64,000 bases of DNA from Brevundimonas sp. (lineage in GTDB: Bacteria; Pseudomonadota; Alphaproteobacteria; Caulobacterales; Caulobacteraceae), in the NCBI RefSeq assembly GCF_030704825.1, contig NZ_JAUYNX010000036.1, positions 1 to 64,000 on the forward strand. Direction: 5' to 3'. Positions 16,462 to 27,029 of this stretch are shown here, in pieces. Within the stretch, counting starts at the first letter, position 1; the number at the start of each line of letters is the position of its first letter. The notes beneath the pieces were generated by a model. It was not told where the DNA came from. It saw nothing but the letters and a program-made list of their open reading frames with translations, and did no database searches. The translations under genes and the position numbers were made by a program.

Positions 16462-17630
16462 GCCGCCGGCCAGGCCGGTGCGTTGGCGAACGGCTCGTCC
16501 AGGCTGTGTTGCGGCTGGGTGAACCACTCGGGGCCGGCGTCCGTCATGTGGAAATGGTCCTCCAGCCGCACGCCGAACTGGCCCGGCACGACGATCATCG
16601 GCTCGTTGGAGAAACACATCCCCGTCGCCAGCGGGGTCGAATCGCCCTTCACCAGATAGGGCCCCTCGTGGATGTCCAGGCCGATGCCGTGGCCGGTGCG
16701 GTGGGGCAGGCCCGGCAGGCGGTAGCCGGGGCCGAAGCCGTCGGCCTCCAGCGAGCCTCGCGCCGCCGCGTCGACGGCCTCGCAGGCCACGCCGGGCCGG
16801 GCGGCTGCGAAGGCCGCGGCCTGGGCCCGCTTCTCGGCCTCCCAGACCCGCCGCATATCCGCCGTGGCCTCGCCGAACACATAGGTGCGGGTGATGTCGG
16901 AGCTGTAGCCGTCGATGCGCGTGCCCGTGTCGATCAGCACCACGTCGCCGGCCGCCAGGGCCCGGTCGGCCTCACCGCCGTGCGGCAGGGATGTATCCTC
17001 GCCGAAGGAGACGATGCAGAAGGAGTTGCCCGAGCCGCCCAGGGCCCGATGCTGGTCGTCGATGAAGCGGACCACTTCCGAGGCGTGTTGACCGGCGCGG
17101 AGCTGGTCATGGGCCCGGCGATGGACCTCGATCGTGATCGCCTTGGCGTGGCGCATCAGGGCGATCTCGGCCGGCGATTTCCGGCTCCGTAGCGGATGGA
17201 TCAGCGGTGCGGCGTCGACCAGCCGGTCGTCGTCCATCTCGGCCCTCAGGCTGCGGTACATGGCCAGGGCCATCCGTTCGTCGACCGCCATCCGGTCGCG
17301 TGGGCCGATCCGTTCGGCGACCAGCCGCCACGGGCTCTCGTCCTCTTCCCAGGTCAGGATTTCGCCGGGCAGGCTGATCAGCCCCTCGACCTTCTCCAGC
17401 TCGAAGCGCGGCGTGACGTAATCCAGCCCGCCCGACGCATGGATCACCGCGCCCACCAGCCGCTCGGAGGCATACCAGTCGATGCCGGTGAAATAGCGCA
17501 GGCTGGATGTCGAGCCGAGCAGCACGGCCTCGACGTGCGCCGCCTCCATGGCGCCTCTCAGGCCCGCGAGGCGCGCCTGCCGCTCGGCCGCGCCGATGGG
17601 GTCCGGAACCGATCCTGAAACACTCGCCAT
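16458..17630 (-). CDS. M24-family metallopeptidase (Xaa-Pro aminopeptidase/dipeptidase type)
   Basis: A 390-residue pita-bread-fold peptidase: a creatinase-like N-domain (about 15-150) followed by the M24 catalytic domain. All five metal ligands are visible: Asp234 (VLIDTGT), Asp245 (SSDITRTY), His314 (HGIGLDIHEG), Glu343 (SNEPMI) and Glu357 (VRLEDHF). It probably cleaves X-Pro or X-Hyp peptides and so feeds the hydroxyproline pathway; this is inferred from the shared operator. The ATG at 17630 is preferred over the longer frame, which would run through the operator at 17660. Confidence 0.88.
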   Translation of the reverse strand: MASVSGSVPDPIGAAERQARLAGLRGAMEAAHVEAVLLGSTSSLRYFTGIDWYASERLVGAVIHASGGLDYVTPRFELEKVEGLISLPGEILTWEEDESPWRLVAERIGPRDRMAVDERMALAMYRSLRAEMDDDRLVDAAPLIHPLRSRKSPAEIALMRHAKAITIEVHRRAHDQLRAGQHASEVVRFIDDQHRALGGSGNSFCIVSFGEDTSLPHGGEADRALAAGDVVLIDTGTRIDGYSSDITRTYVFGEATADMRRVWEAEKRAQAAAFAAARPGVACEAVDAAARGSLEADGFGPGYRLPGLPHRTGHGIGLDIHEGPYLVKGDSTPLATGMCFSNEPMIVVPGQFGVRLEDHFHMTDAGPEWFTQPQHSLDEPFANAPAWPAA

Positions 17631-17659
17631 CGTCCGTTCCCGTCCTCGCCGGATTGAGT

Positions 17660-17671
17660 ATCGTATACGAT
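17660..17671. promoter_or_regulatory. predicted GntR operator, site 2
   Basis: ATCGTATACGAT is a perfect 12-base palindrome in the 80-base gap between the divergent peptidase (start 17630) and permease (start 17711). It matches site 1 at 13871 in 11 of 12 positions, and it is the second divergent promoter region of the same catabolic locus. Confidence 0.75.
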
Positions 17672-17710
17672 CGTGCTCAGTTGGGGAACGAGCGGCAAGG
17701 GGGGAAGACC

Positions 17711-18583
17711 TTGATCCTGACAATTCTGCTGACGGCCCTGGCCGTACTGGCGACCGCCTTCGTGGCGGTGCTGGGGCGAACCGCCCTGAAGCGCGGAACC
17801 GGCGCGCCCGGACCCGAAGCGATCATCCTCGGCGCGGCGGCCAATTTCTTCGACACCCTGGGCATCGGATCCTTCGCCCCGACCACCGCCTGGCTCCGCT
17901 TCCGCAAGATGACGCCCGACAGCTTCATCCCCGCGACCCTGAACGTCGGCCACGCGCTGCCGACGATGGTTCAGTCGGCGGTGTTTCTCGTGCTTCTGGG
18001 CGTCCACGTCGACCCCATGCTTCTGGTCTCCTGCATCGTCGCGGCGGTGGCCGGGGCCGTGGTCGGAGCGCCCCTGATGGTGCGCGCGCCGGTTCGCGTG
18101 GTGCAGGGGGTCGTCGGCGTCGCCCTGCTGATCGCGGCAGCTCTCTACGCCATGAGCAATCTCGACCTGATGCCGATCGGCGGGACCGCCGCGGCGCTGG
18201 AACCCCGTCTGCTCTGGATCGCGGTCGCCGCCCATTTCGTCATGGGCATGTTGATGGCCTTCGGGATCGGCCTGTACGCCCCGTCCCTGATCCTGCTCAG
18301 CCTGCTGGGCCTGGACCCGCGCCTCGCCTTCCCGGTGATGGCCAGCGCCTGCGCCTTCCTGATGCCGACCACCGGCTTCCGCTACATCCGCGCCGAACGC
18401 ATCGACCTGCGGATCGTGATCGGCATCGCCCTCGGCGGCATTCCGGCGGTGCTGGTCGCCGCCTTCGTGGTCAAGGAAATGCCGATCGAGCCGCTGCGCT
18501 GGGCGGTCGTGGTCGTGGTCCTCTACGCGGCCGCCCTGCTGCTGAGGTCGGCGATCCGGGGCGCGCCGCCAGCCGCCGACTGA
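17711..18583 (+). CDS. TSUP (TauE/SafE) family membrane permease
   Basis: A 290-residue polytopic membrane protein with about eight hydrophobic segments in two halves, and a GAAANFFDTLGIGS motif near residue 40 typical of the TauE/SafE group. Members move sulfite, sulfonates or other small organic acids. Here the gene shares a divergent promoter and a GntR palindrome with the M24 peptidase, so it may carry hydroxyproline or a related solute; no other transporter is seen in the locus. The start is a TTG (17711) with a very strong AAGGGGGGA ribosome site. The longer frame would cross the operator and is rejected. Confidence 0.82.
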   Translation: MILTILLTALAVLATAFVAVLGRTALKRGTGAPGPEAIILGAAANFFDTLGIGSFAPTTAWLRFRKMTPDSFIPATLNVGHALPTMVQSAVFLVLLGVHVDPMLLVSCIVAAVAGAVVGAPLMVRAPVRVVQGVVGVALLIAAALYAMSNLDLMPIGGTAAALEPRLLWIAVAAHFVMGMLMAFGIGLYAPSLILLSLLGLDPRLAFPVMASACAFLMPTTGFRYIRAERIDLRIVIGIALGGIPAVLVAAFVVKEMPIEPLRWAVVVVVLYAAALLLRSAIRGAPPAAD

Positions 18584-18588
18584 CGTCC

Positions 18589-20025
18589 TCAGGTGTGTTT
18601 GCGGATCACCAGGTTGCGGATTTCGGTCATGTCTTCCATGGCGAACTTCACCCCCTCGCGACCGAGGCCGGAGTCCTTGACGCCGCCGTAGGGCATGTTG
18701 TCGACGCGATAGCTGGGCACGTCGCCGATCAGGACGCCGCCAACCTCCAGCACGTCCCAAGCCCGCATGGCCTTGTGGATGTCACGGGTGAAAATGCCCG
18801 CCTGCAGGCCGAAACGGGAGTCGTTGACCTCAGCCAGGGCCGCCTCGAAATCCGAGAAGCGCGACAGGATGGCGACCGGACCAAAGGCCTCCTCCTCCCG
18901 GATATTCAGGCCCCGGCCGACGCCCTCGAGCAAGGTGGCGTCCAGCATAGCCCCGGTGCGGTTCCCGCCGCACAGGACGGTCGCTCCCGCCGCGCGCGCC
19001 TCGTCGATCCAGCGCTCCAGCCGCTTCGCCTCGCCCTCGTCGATCATCGGCCCGATGAAGGTCGCCTCCTCCCGCGGATCGGCGGCGATCAGGGCGCGCG
19101 CCTTCGCCACCAGCAGATCGCGCAAGGGGCCGTAGACATCGTCGTGGATCAGGATGCGCTGCACCCCGATGCAGGACTGGCCCGACTGGTAAAAGGCCCC
19201 GAAGATGATGCGTTCGGCGGCGTCCTCCAGGTCGGTGTCGCGATCGACGATGACGGCGGCGTTGCCGCCCAGTTCGAGCACCACCTTCTTCTTGCCGGCC
19301 CTGGCCTTCAGCGCCCAGCCGACCTCGGGCGAGCCGGTGAAGGACAGCAGCTTGAGGCGATCGTCGGTGGTGAACAGGTCCGAGCCGTCGCGCGTGGCCG
19401 GCAGGATGGAGAAGGCGCCCCTCGGCAGGTCGGTCTCGGCCAGCACCTCGCCGATGATCAGCGCGCCGAGCGGTGTGCGCGACGCCGGCTTCATCACGAA
19501 CGGACACCCCGCCGCCAGAGCCGGCGCGATCTTGTGGGCCGCCAGGTTGAGCGGAAAATTGAAGGGCGAGATGAAGGAGCACGGCCCGATCGGAACCCTC
19601 TTCCACATGCCTTGGTAGCCCTTGGCCCGGGCCGAGATATCCAGCGGCTGGACCTCGCCGGTCATACGCACCGACTCCTCGGCGGCGATGCGGAAGGTGT
19701 CGATCAGCCGGCTCACCTCGCCCCGGGAATCCTTGATCGGCTTTCCGGCCTCGATGCACAGGGCGTGGGCCAGTTCGTCGGCCCGGTCCTGAAACCGCGT
19801 CACGCAGTGGGCCAGAACAGCCTGCCGTTCGTAGGCCGCCATCTCGGCCATCGGCCGGGTCGCTTCGACCGCCGCGCCGATGGCCCGGTCGATCAGCGCC
19901 GGGTCCGCCAGCGGAACCCGCGTCGCAACCGCCCCGGTGTATTTGTCCGTGACATCCAGGTCCAGATTCGGCGTCAGCGCCTCATTGGCCAGATAGAGCG
20001 GATAGGCGGCTTTGAGGGACGGCAT
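18589..20025 (-). CDS. NAD(P)-dependent aldehyde dehydrogenase
   Basis: A 478-residue aldehyde dehydrogenase with Asn156 (SPFNFP), Lys179 (VMKPAS), Glu251 (LELGGN) and catalytic Cys285 (GQSCIGVQRI). The SCIGVQR context is that of the lactaldehyde / glyceraldehyde-3-phosphate / phosphonoacetaldehyde type enzymes. Its position beside the hydroxyproline locus makes oxidation of alpha-ketoglutarate semialdehyde an attractive idea, but no GntR palindrome lies upstream, so this is only a possibility. Nor does it look like methylmalonate-semialdehyde dehydrogenase. The ATG before PSLKAAYPL is used. Confidence 0.85.
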   Translation of the reverse strand: MPSLKAAYPLYLANEALTPNLDLDVTDKYTGAVATRVPLADPALIDRAIGAAVEATRPMAEMAAYERQAVLAHCVTRFQDRADELAHALCIEAGKPIKDSRGEVSRLIDTFRIAAEESVRMTGEVQPLDISARAKGYQGMWKRVPIGPCSFISPFNFPLNLAAHKIAPALAAGCPFVMKPASRTPLGALIIGEVLAETDLPRGAFSILPATRDGSDLFTTDDRLKLLSFTGSPEVGWALKARAGKKKVVLELGGNAAVIVDRDTDLEDAAERIIFGAFYQSGQSCIGVQRILIHDDVYGPLRDLLVAKARALIAADPREEATFIGPMIDEGEAKRLERWIDEARAAGATVLCGGNRTGAMLDATLLEGVGRGLNIREEEAFGPVAILSRFSDFEAALAEVNDSRFGLQAGIFTRDIHKAMRAWDVLEVGGVLIGDVPSYRVDNMPYGGVKDSGLGREGVKFAMEDMTEIRNLVIRKHT

Positions 20026-20117
20026 GGGCGATGCTCCGGCGGATGGCGCGGACCCGGCGCGCCTGGAGTGACATCCATGCCCGGCCCCTGCCGCACTGCA
20101 AGAATACAACGCTCCGG

Positions 20118-20152
20118 CCGGGCCCGCGCAACCCCGTCCGGGCCCGGTTTTT
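20118..20152 (+). terminator. strong intrinsic terminator on the plus strand with no plus-strand gene just upstream
   Basis: CCGGGCCCG (20118-20126) and CGGGCCCGG (20139-20147) form a perfect 9-bp GC stem with a 12-base loop, followed at once by five T (20148-20152). The nearest upstream gene is on the opposite strand. A second small hairpin, CGGGT-TTC-ACCCG, follows at 20153-20165, then a direct repeat of CCGTCAGA. Confidence 0.7.
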
Positions 20153-20255
20153 CGGGTTTCACCCGTCAGAAACCGTCAGAGCGATTTCATCTTGCACTGC
20201 AGCAAATCCTGGAACATTGTTCTCTCACGCAGTCTGATGTCTGCGCGGGGCCGTC

Positions 20256-22084
<1,829 letters not shown>

Positions 22085-22142
22085 CTACCTTACCGCCGAT
22101 TCGCGCGGCGGGCCTTGGAGACTTTGAGGGCGGGAGCGGAAG

Positions 22143-22161
22143 GCGGGGATAAGGTCCCCGC
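22143..22161 (-). terminator. hairpin after secG, possible weak terminator or attenuator before pyrG
   Basis: GCGGGGA (22143-22149) and TCCCCGC (22155-22161) form a 7-bp stem with loop TAAGG, seven bases past the secG stop. No T tract follows on the minus strand, so it may be an mRNA-stabilising hairpin rather than a terminator. Confidence 0.35.
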
Positions 22162-22167
22162 TCACCC

Positions 22168-22584
22168 CTATTGCGCCGGAGCGGGTTGCGGCGCCGGGGC
22201 CGGAGCCGCCGACACGCCTGACAGGCTGGTTTCCAGGTCCTGCAGGGACGGAGCCGCGGGCTGGGCCGGGGCGGCCGGATCGGCGCTCGGGGCGGCCGGC
22301 GTGGCCGGCGCGAGCAGTTCGCCCATGTCAGAGGCGTCGACGACGGAGGCGCTCGACCGCTCGACATTGCCCAGGATGGTCAGGCCGATGGCGCAGGCGA
22401 AGAAGGCGCCGGCCAGCCACCAGGTCGTCACGGTCAGCAGATTGCCGGCGCCGCGCGCGGTCATGAAGCCCGACGGACCGCCGCCCATCCCGAGGGCGCC
22501 GCCCTCCGAACGCTGAATCAGGATCACGCCGGCGAGCGCGACCGAGATGAGGATCATGGCGACGAGGAGAATGGTCTGGAGCAT
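22168..22584 (-). CDS. secG: preprotein translocase subunit SecG
   Basis: A 138-residue inner-membrane subunit of SecYEG. Two hydrophobic segments (about 3-23 and 52-72) flank the family motif IQRSEGGALGMGGGPSGFM. The C-terminal half is a low-complexity Ala/Pro tail (from about 90), common in alphaproteobacterial SecG. It lies between tpiA and pyrG, the usual alphaproteobacterial order. Confidence 0.95.
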   Translation of the reverse strand: MLQTILLVAMILISVALAGVILIQRSEGGALGMGGGPSGFMTARGAGNLLTVTTWWLAGAFFACAIGLTILGNVERSSASVVDASDMGELLAPATPAAPSADPAAPAQPAAPSLQDLETSLSGVSAAPAPAPQPAPAQ

Positions 22585-22691
22585 GGCGGCCGATATGTGT
22601 GGCGCGAGGCGGCGCCGATCAAGCGGCGGCGTCTAACATTGATGTGGAGCGGGAGCAAACGGCGGGAGGTGGCATGGGATCGGCCACGCCT

Positions 22692-23438
22692 TTACGCCGC
22701 CCGGACGATCCCCAGGAAATCCGCCGACTTGAGCGACGCGCCGCCGACCAGGGCGCCGCCCACCTCGGCCACGGCGAGAATCTCCCGGGCATTGTCCGGC
22801 TTGACCGAGCCGCCGTACAGGATCGGCGTCGCGGCTATCCCCAGGCCCAGCCGCTCGATCATCGCCGCGCGGGCCGCCCGGTGGACCTCCTCGATCTGTT
22901 CGAGGGTCGGCGTGAGGCCCGTCCCGATGGCCCAGACCGGCTCGTAGGCCACGGCGAAATCCCGGCCGGTCAGAACCAGTGGCAAGGACGCCATGATCTG
23001 CGACCGCACTACCTCGACCGCCCGGCCCGCCTGGCGCTGCTCCAGCGTCTCGCCGACGCAGATGATCGGCGCCAGACCGGCGGCGGCGGCGGCCCCGGCC
23101 TTGGACGAGACTAGCGAATCTGTCTCTCCATGCCCCTGACGTCGCTCGGAATGACCCAGGATGACCAGGGTTGCGCCCGCGTCCCTCAGCATCTCGGCCG
23201 AGATATCGCCGGTGAAGGCCCCATGGGTCTCCGCCCGGCAGTCCTGGCCGCCGATCTCCAGGCCGCTCCGCGCGACGCGCGCCATCCGCTCGATCAGGGT
23301 CGCGGGCGGGCACAGGGCCACGCGGCAGGCCGGAGGCGCCTCCGCCAGCGCCGCTCCCAGAGCCTCGACCTCGCCCAGGCTGACGCCCAGACCGTTCATC
23401 TTCCAATTGCCGGCGATCAGCTTCACGGATTGTTTCAT
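22692..23438 (-). CDS. tpiA: triosephosphate isomerase
   Basis: A 248-residue TIM-barrel enzyme of glycolysis and gluconeogenesis. Lys13 (NWKMNG), His96 (ILGHSERR) and the catalytic base Glu166 (AYEPVWAIGTG) are all present. It is divergent from the PpiD-like gene across a 163-base gap, and secG follows about 110 bases downstream. Confidence 0.97.
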   Translation of the reverse strand: MKQSVKLIAGNWKMNGLGVSLGEVEALGAALAEAPPACRVALCPPATLIERMARVARSGLEIGGQDCRAETHGAFTGDISAEMLRDAGATLVILGHSERRQGHGETDSLVSSKAGAAAAAGLAPIICVGETLEQRQAGRAVEVVRSQIMASLPLVLTGRDFAVAYEPVWAIGTGLTPTLEQIEEVHRAARAAMIERLGLGIAATPILYGGSVKPDNAREILAVAEVGGALVGGASLKSADFLGIVRAA

Positions 23439-23532
23439 GCGCGCCTTCTATGCGGCGTGTTTCAACAAGCCAAGCCGCAGTCAGCGCGAATCGAGAACCG
23501 CGTCGCGCCAGGTCGACAATCACGCCATCGTC

Positions 23533-23561
23533 TTGCCGTGCGTGGCGCTGACACCCTATAG
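23533..23561 (+). promoter_or_regulatory. candidate promoter of the foldase-trpE transcript
   Basis: TTGCCG (23533-23538) and CTATAG (23556-23561) are 17 bases apart and lie about 40 bases before the start codon at 23602. The -35 fits the alphaproteobacterial TTGACG/TTGCCG type; the -10 is only partly matched. Confidence 0.35.
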
Positions 23562-23601
23562 GCCAAGCAGCACCCTTGCCGCTGATCCGCCAGGACCGAC
23601 C

Positions 23602-25521
23602 ATGCTCACCGCCTTCCGCACCTTCGCCAAGTCCAAATGGGCCATCGGCCTGCTGGTCGTTCTGGCCCTCGGGCTGCTGGTGACAGGCGGCTCCCAGATG
23701 GATGTGCTGGGCAATCTTGGTCCCAAGCACGTGGTTTCGGCCGGCGACCGCAGCATGAGCCCGGTCGAGTTCCGCGGCGAACTGGACCGAATCCGCGAAC
23801 AGGCCCAGCAGCAGGCTGGCCGCGCCCTGAGCTTCGAGGAGCTGACCGCCGACGGCGGCCTGCGCCAGTACCTGGAGCAAAAGGCCGAGCAACTGGGTTT
23901 CGTCAACTGGGCCTGGAAGGCCGGCGTCCGCCCGGGCCGTGATCTGATCCTTCGCCAGATTCGCCAGGAGTCGGCCTTCTTCGACAGCGTCACTGGCCAG
24001 TTCAGCGAGGAACAGTATCAAAACGCCCTGGCCGAGAACAACGCCACCCCGGAGATATTCGAAGCCCGTCTACGCGACCAGTATTCCACCCAGCACTACG
24101 GCGCCGCCCTTGGCGCCGCCCTGCGACTGCCGCGCATTTACGGAGCGATCCTGGCCAGTCAGGCGCTGGAGACCCGCGACGGCCGCTGGTTCACGGTGAC
24201 CCAGGCGATGGCGGGAACCGCCCCTGCCCCGACGGACGCCCAGTTGACCGCCTTCATGAACCAGAACGCCGCCCAGCTGCGCCTGCCTGAATCGCGCACG
24301 GCCTCGGTGGTGCTGTTCGACGATGGTGCCGCCCCGGCCGCGGAGTTGACCGAGGCCCGCATCGAGGAGCGGTTCAACTTCCGTCGCGACGCCCTTTCGC
24401 TGCCCGAAAAACGCACCTTCGTCACCCTGACCGCGCCCAACCGCGCCGCCGCCGACCGGATCGCCGCTGCCCTGCGCGCGGGGCAGTCGCCGGCCGAGGT
24501 GGCTCGCGCCAACGGCATCCAGCCCGCCGAGTACGCCGACACGCCACGCAGCGCCCTCGGCGATCCCGCCGTCGCCGCCGCCGTCTTTGGCCTGACCGAA
24601 AACCAGGTCTCGCCTCCGATCCAGGCCGGCGTCGGCTTCGTCGTCGCCCGGGTGACCGGCATCCAGCCCGGGCGCGCCGCGACCCTGGCCGACGTCCGCG
24701 AGCAGGTGATCCAGGAGCTGCGGGCGGAGGACGCCCGCGCCGCCGTCTATCGGCGCGTCGAGGCCTACGAGAAGGCGCGCCAGGAGGGCAAGACGCTGGA
24801 TGTCGCCGTGGGCGAGGTCGGGGCCCGGATCATCCGTATTCCTGCGATCCGGCAGGACGGGAAGCTTCGCAACGGCCAGGATATCAATCCGCCGCTGCCG
24901 CCCCAGTTGCTCCAGACCATGTGGACCCTGGGCCGCGGCGCCGAGAGCGAGGTCGTCGACATGGGCCAGGGCCAGTATTTCGTGGTCCGGGTCGATGAGG
25001 TCGCGCCCGCCGCCCTGCCTCCGTTGGAGGCCATCCGCGCGCCGCTCGCGCAGCAGTGGACGCTGCGCGAGAACGCCCGCCTGCTGGGCGCCCGCGCCAA
25101 CGCCTTGGCCGCCCGCGTTCGCGGCGGCGAGGACCTGGCCGCCGTCGCCGCTTCGGTCGGCGCCGCCATCCAGACCGGGACCGGCCTCAACCGTGAGTCG
25201 GCGGAACAGTATGGCCAGGGCGTGATCAGGGGCGTGTTCAGCGCCGGGCGCGGCGAGCCGTTCTCGCAGCAGAACACCGCCGACAGCTTCGTCATCGGCC
25301 GGACCGACGGCATCACCCTGGCGACGCCAGTGCTGGCCGCCCCGGTGGCCGAACAGTTCCGCCAGCGAATGGCCGGGGACAGCGTCAACGCTGTCGGCGA
25401 GGCCGCGATCAAGGCCGCCGCCGAGCGCAGCAAGGCGCGTTACGACGAGGCCCTGGCCCGCGCCGCCCTCGGCCTGGCGGCCGAGGCCCCGGCGACGCCG
25501 GCGACCCCGCCGGGTCAATGA
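23602..25521 (+). CDS. PpiD-like periplasmic foldase (SurA N-terminal / peptidyl-prolyl isomerase family)
   Basis: A 639-residue protein with a short cytoplasmic start, one membrane anchor (about 13-33) and a large periplasmic part. The SurA-N-type helical region runs to about 200, then a divergent parvulin domain with the typical AADRIAAALRAGQSPAEVA segment, and a helical C-terminus. It probably chaperones proteins leaving the Sec translocon. Its TGA overlaps the trpE ATG (ATGA), an arrangement common in alphaproteobacteria that couples it to tryptophan synthesis genes. Confidence 0.88.
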   Translation: MLTAFRTFAKSKWAIGLLVVLALGLLVTGGSQMDVLGNLGPKHVVSAGDRSMSPVEFRGELDRIREQAQQQAGRALSFEELTADGGLRQYLEQKAEQLGFVNWAWKAGVRPGRDLILRQIRQESAFFDSVTGQFSEEQYQNALAENNATPEIFEARLRDQYSTQHYGAALGAALRLPRIYGAILASQALETRDGRWFTVTQAMAGTAPAPTDAQLTAFMNQNAAQLRLPESRTASVVLFDDGAAPAAELTEARIEERFNFRRDALSLPEKRTFVTLTAPNRAAADRIAAALRAGQSPAEVARANGIQPAEYADTPRSALGDPAVAAAVFGLTENQVSPPIQAGVGFVVARVTGIQPGRAATLADVREQVIQELRAEDARAAVYRRVEAYEKARQEGKTLDVAVGEVGARIIRIPAIRQDGKLRNGQDINPPLPPQLLQTMWTLGRGAESEVVDMGQGQYFVVRVDEVAPAALPPLEAIRAPLAQQWTLRENARLLGARANALAARVRGGEDLAAVAASVGAAIQTGTGLNRESAEQYGQGVIRGVFSAGRGEPFSQQNTADSFVIGRTDGITLATPVLAAPVAEQFRQRMAGDSVNAVGEAAIKAAAERSKARYDEALARAALGLAAEAPATPATPPGQ

Positions 25522-27029
25522 CGGCGAAGAACCCCGGCGTCTTCGCCGCTTTTGCGCGAGGCTGGGCGCGGGCCGAGCCGCAGGTCGTGGTTCGGCGGCT
25601 GGTGGACGATCTGGAAACCCCCGTGTCGGCCTTTCTCAAGGTCGGCCACGGCCGGACCCACGCCTTCCTGCTGGAGTCGGTCGAGGGCGGCGCGGTCAAC
25701 GGCCGCTATTCGATCATCACTCGCGAGCCGGACGTGGTCTGGCGCTGCCGCGACGGCGAGGCCGAACTGTCCCGCGGCGACGCCATCGCGGCGGGGCGCT
25801 TCCAGCGCGAGTCCGACGACGCCCTGACTTCCCTGCGTACGCTGATCGCGGCCTCGCGTCTCGACCTGCCCGGGGACCTGCCGCCGATGGCCGCGGGCCT
25901 GTTCGGGGTCTTCGGCTACGACATGGTGCGCCTGCTGGAACCCTTGGGCGCGCCCAATCCGGACCCGCTCGATCTGCCCGACGCGGTCCTGACCCGGCCG
26001 ACCCTGGTCGCCATTTTCGACTCCGTGAAACACGAGATCGTGCTGGTCTCGCCCGCCTATCCGGACTCCGGGCTGGACGCTGGCAGCGCCTGGGCCGCCG
26101 CCGCGGAACGGCTGGACCGGTTCGAAGCCGAGTTGCGAACTCCCCTGCCTGCCCTGCCCTCAGCGTTCGAGGCGGCGGCGCCGGTCTTCCGCTCCCCGGT
26201 CGACGAGGCCGGCTTCGGAGCCCTGGTCGCCCGGGCCAAGGACTACATCGCGGCGGGGGACATCTTCCAGGTCGTGCTCAGCCACCGCTTCGCCGCGCCC
26301 TGGACCGACGATCCGTTCGCCTTCTACCGCTCCCTGCGCCGCTCCAATCCGTCGCCCTATCTGTTCTTCCTCGACTTCGGCGATTTCCAGCTGGCCGGGT
26401 CCAGTCCCGAGATCCTGGTCCGACTCAAGGACGGCCGGGTCACCATCCGCCCGCTGGCCGGCACCCGACCCCGCGGCGACACGCCCGAGGCCGACCATGC
26501 CCTGGAGGTCGAACTGCTGGCCGATCCCAAGGAGCGGGCCGAGCACCTGATGCTGCTGGACCTGGGCCGCAACGACGTCGGCCGGGTGGCCGCGCCCGGC
26601 ACGGTCGAGGTGATCGAGAGCTTTCGCATCGAGCGCTACAGTTCGGTCATGCACATCGTCTCGGAAGTCCAGGGCGACGCCCATCCCGATCTCGACGCCG
26701 TGGATGCGCTGCTGGCGGCCCTGCCCGCCGGCACGCTGTCAGGCGCGCCCAAGGTGCGGGCCATGGAGATCATCGACGAACTGGAGACCGAAAAGCGCGG
26801 CGTCGGCTATGGCGGCGGCGTCGGCTACATCTCCGCCGGCGGCGAGGCCGACATCTGCATCGTGCTTCGCACCGCCCTTTTCGCCGACGGCCGGATTTTC
26901 GTCCAGGCCGGAGCCGGGGTGGTCGCGGACAGCGATCCGGCGGCCGAATATGCGGAGACGAGGGCCAAGGCTCGCGCCCCGATGCGCGCCGCCGAGGACG
27001 CTTGGCGCTATCCGTTCGGCAACCGCTAG
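25518..27029 (+). CDS. trpE: anthranilate synthase component I
   Basis: A 503-residue chorismate-utilising enzyme making anthranilate with the TrpG glutaminase. Chorismate-site motifs GTRPRGDTPEAD, LLDLGRNDVGRVA, YSSVMHIVSEVQG and GTLSGAPKVRAMEIIDELE are in family order, and the LLESVEGG tryptophan-feedback motif is near residue 50. The start overlaps the preceding foldase stop. The stop TAG shares a CTAG with a small convergent gene lying between trpE and trpG. Confidence 0.97.
   Translation: MTAKNPGVFAAFARGWARAEPQVVVRRLVDDLETPVSAFLKVGHGRTHAFLLESVEGGAVNGRYSIITREPDVVWRCRDGEAELSRGDAIAAGRFQRESDDALTSLRTLIAASRLDLPGDLPPMAAGLFGVFGYDMVRLLEPLGAPNPDPLDLPDAVLTRPTLVAIFDSVKHEIVLVSPAYPDSGLDAGSAWAAAAERLDRFEAELRTPLPALPSAFEAAAPVFRSPVDEAGFGALVARAKDYIAAGDIFQVVLSHRFAAPWTDDPFAFYRSLRRSNPSPYLFFLDFGDFQLAGSSPEILVRLKDGRVTIRPLAGTRPRGDTPEADHALEVELLADPKERAEHLMLLDLGRNDVGRVAAPGTVEVIESFRIERYSSVMHIVSEVQGDAHPDLDAVDALLAALPAGTLSGAPKVRAMEIIDELETEKRGVGYGGGVGYISAGGEADICIVLRTALFADGRIFVQAGAGVVADSDPAAEYAETRAKARAPMRAAEDAWRYPFGNR

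Noticed and set aside
20031..20237. 68-codon plus-strand frame upstream of the small Cys/His gene
   Set aside because: It reads through the strong terminator, has no ribosome site and has no protein-like character.
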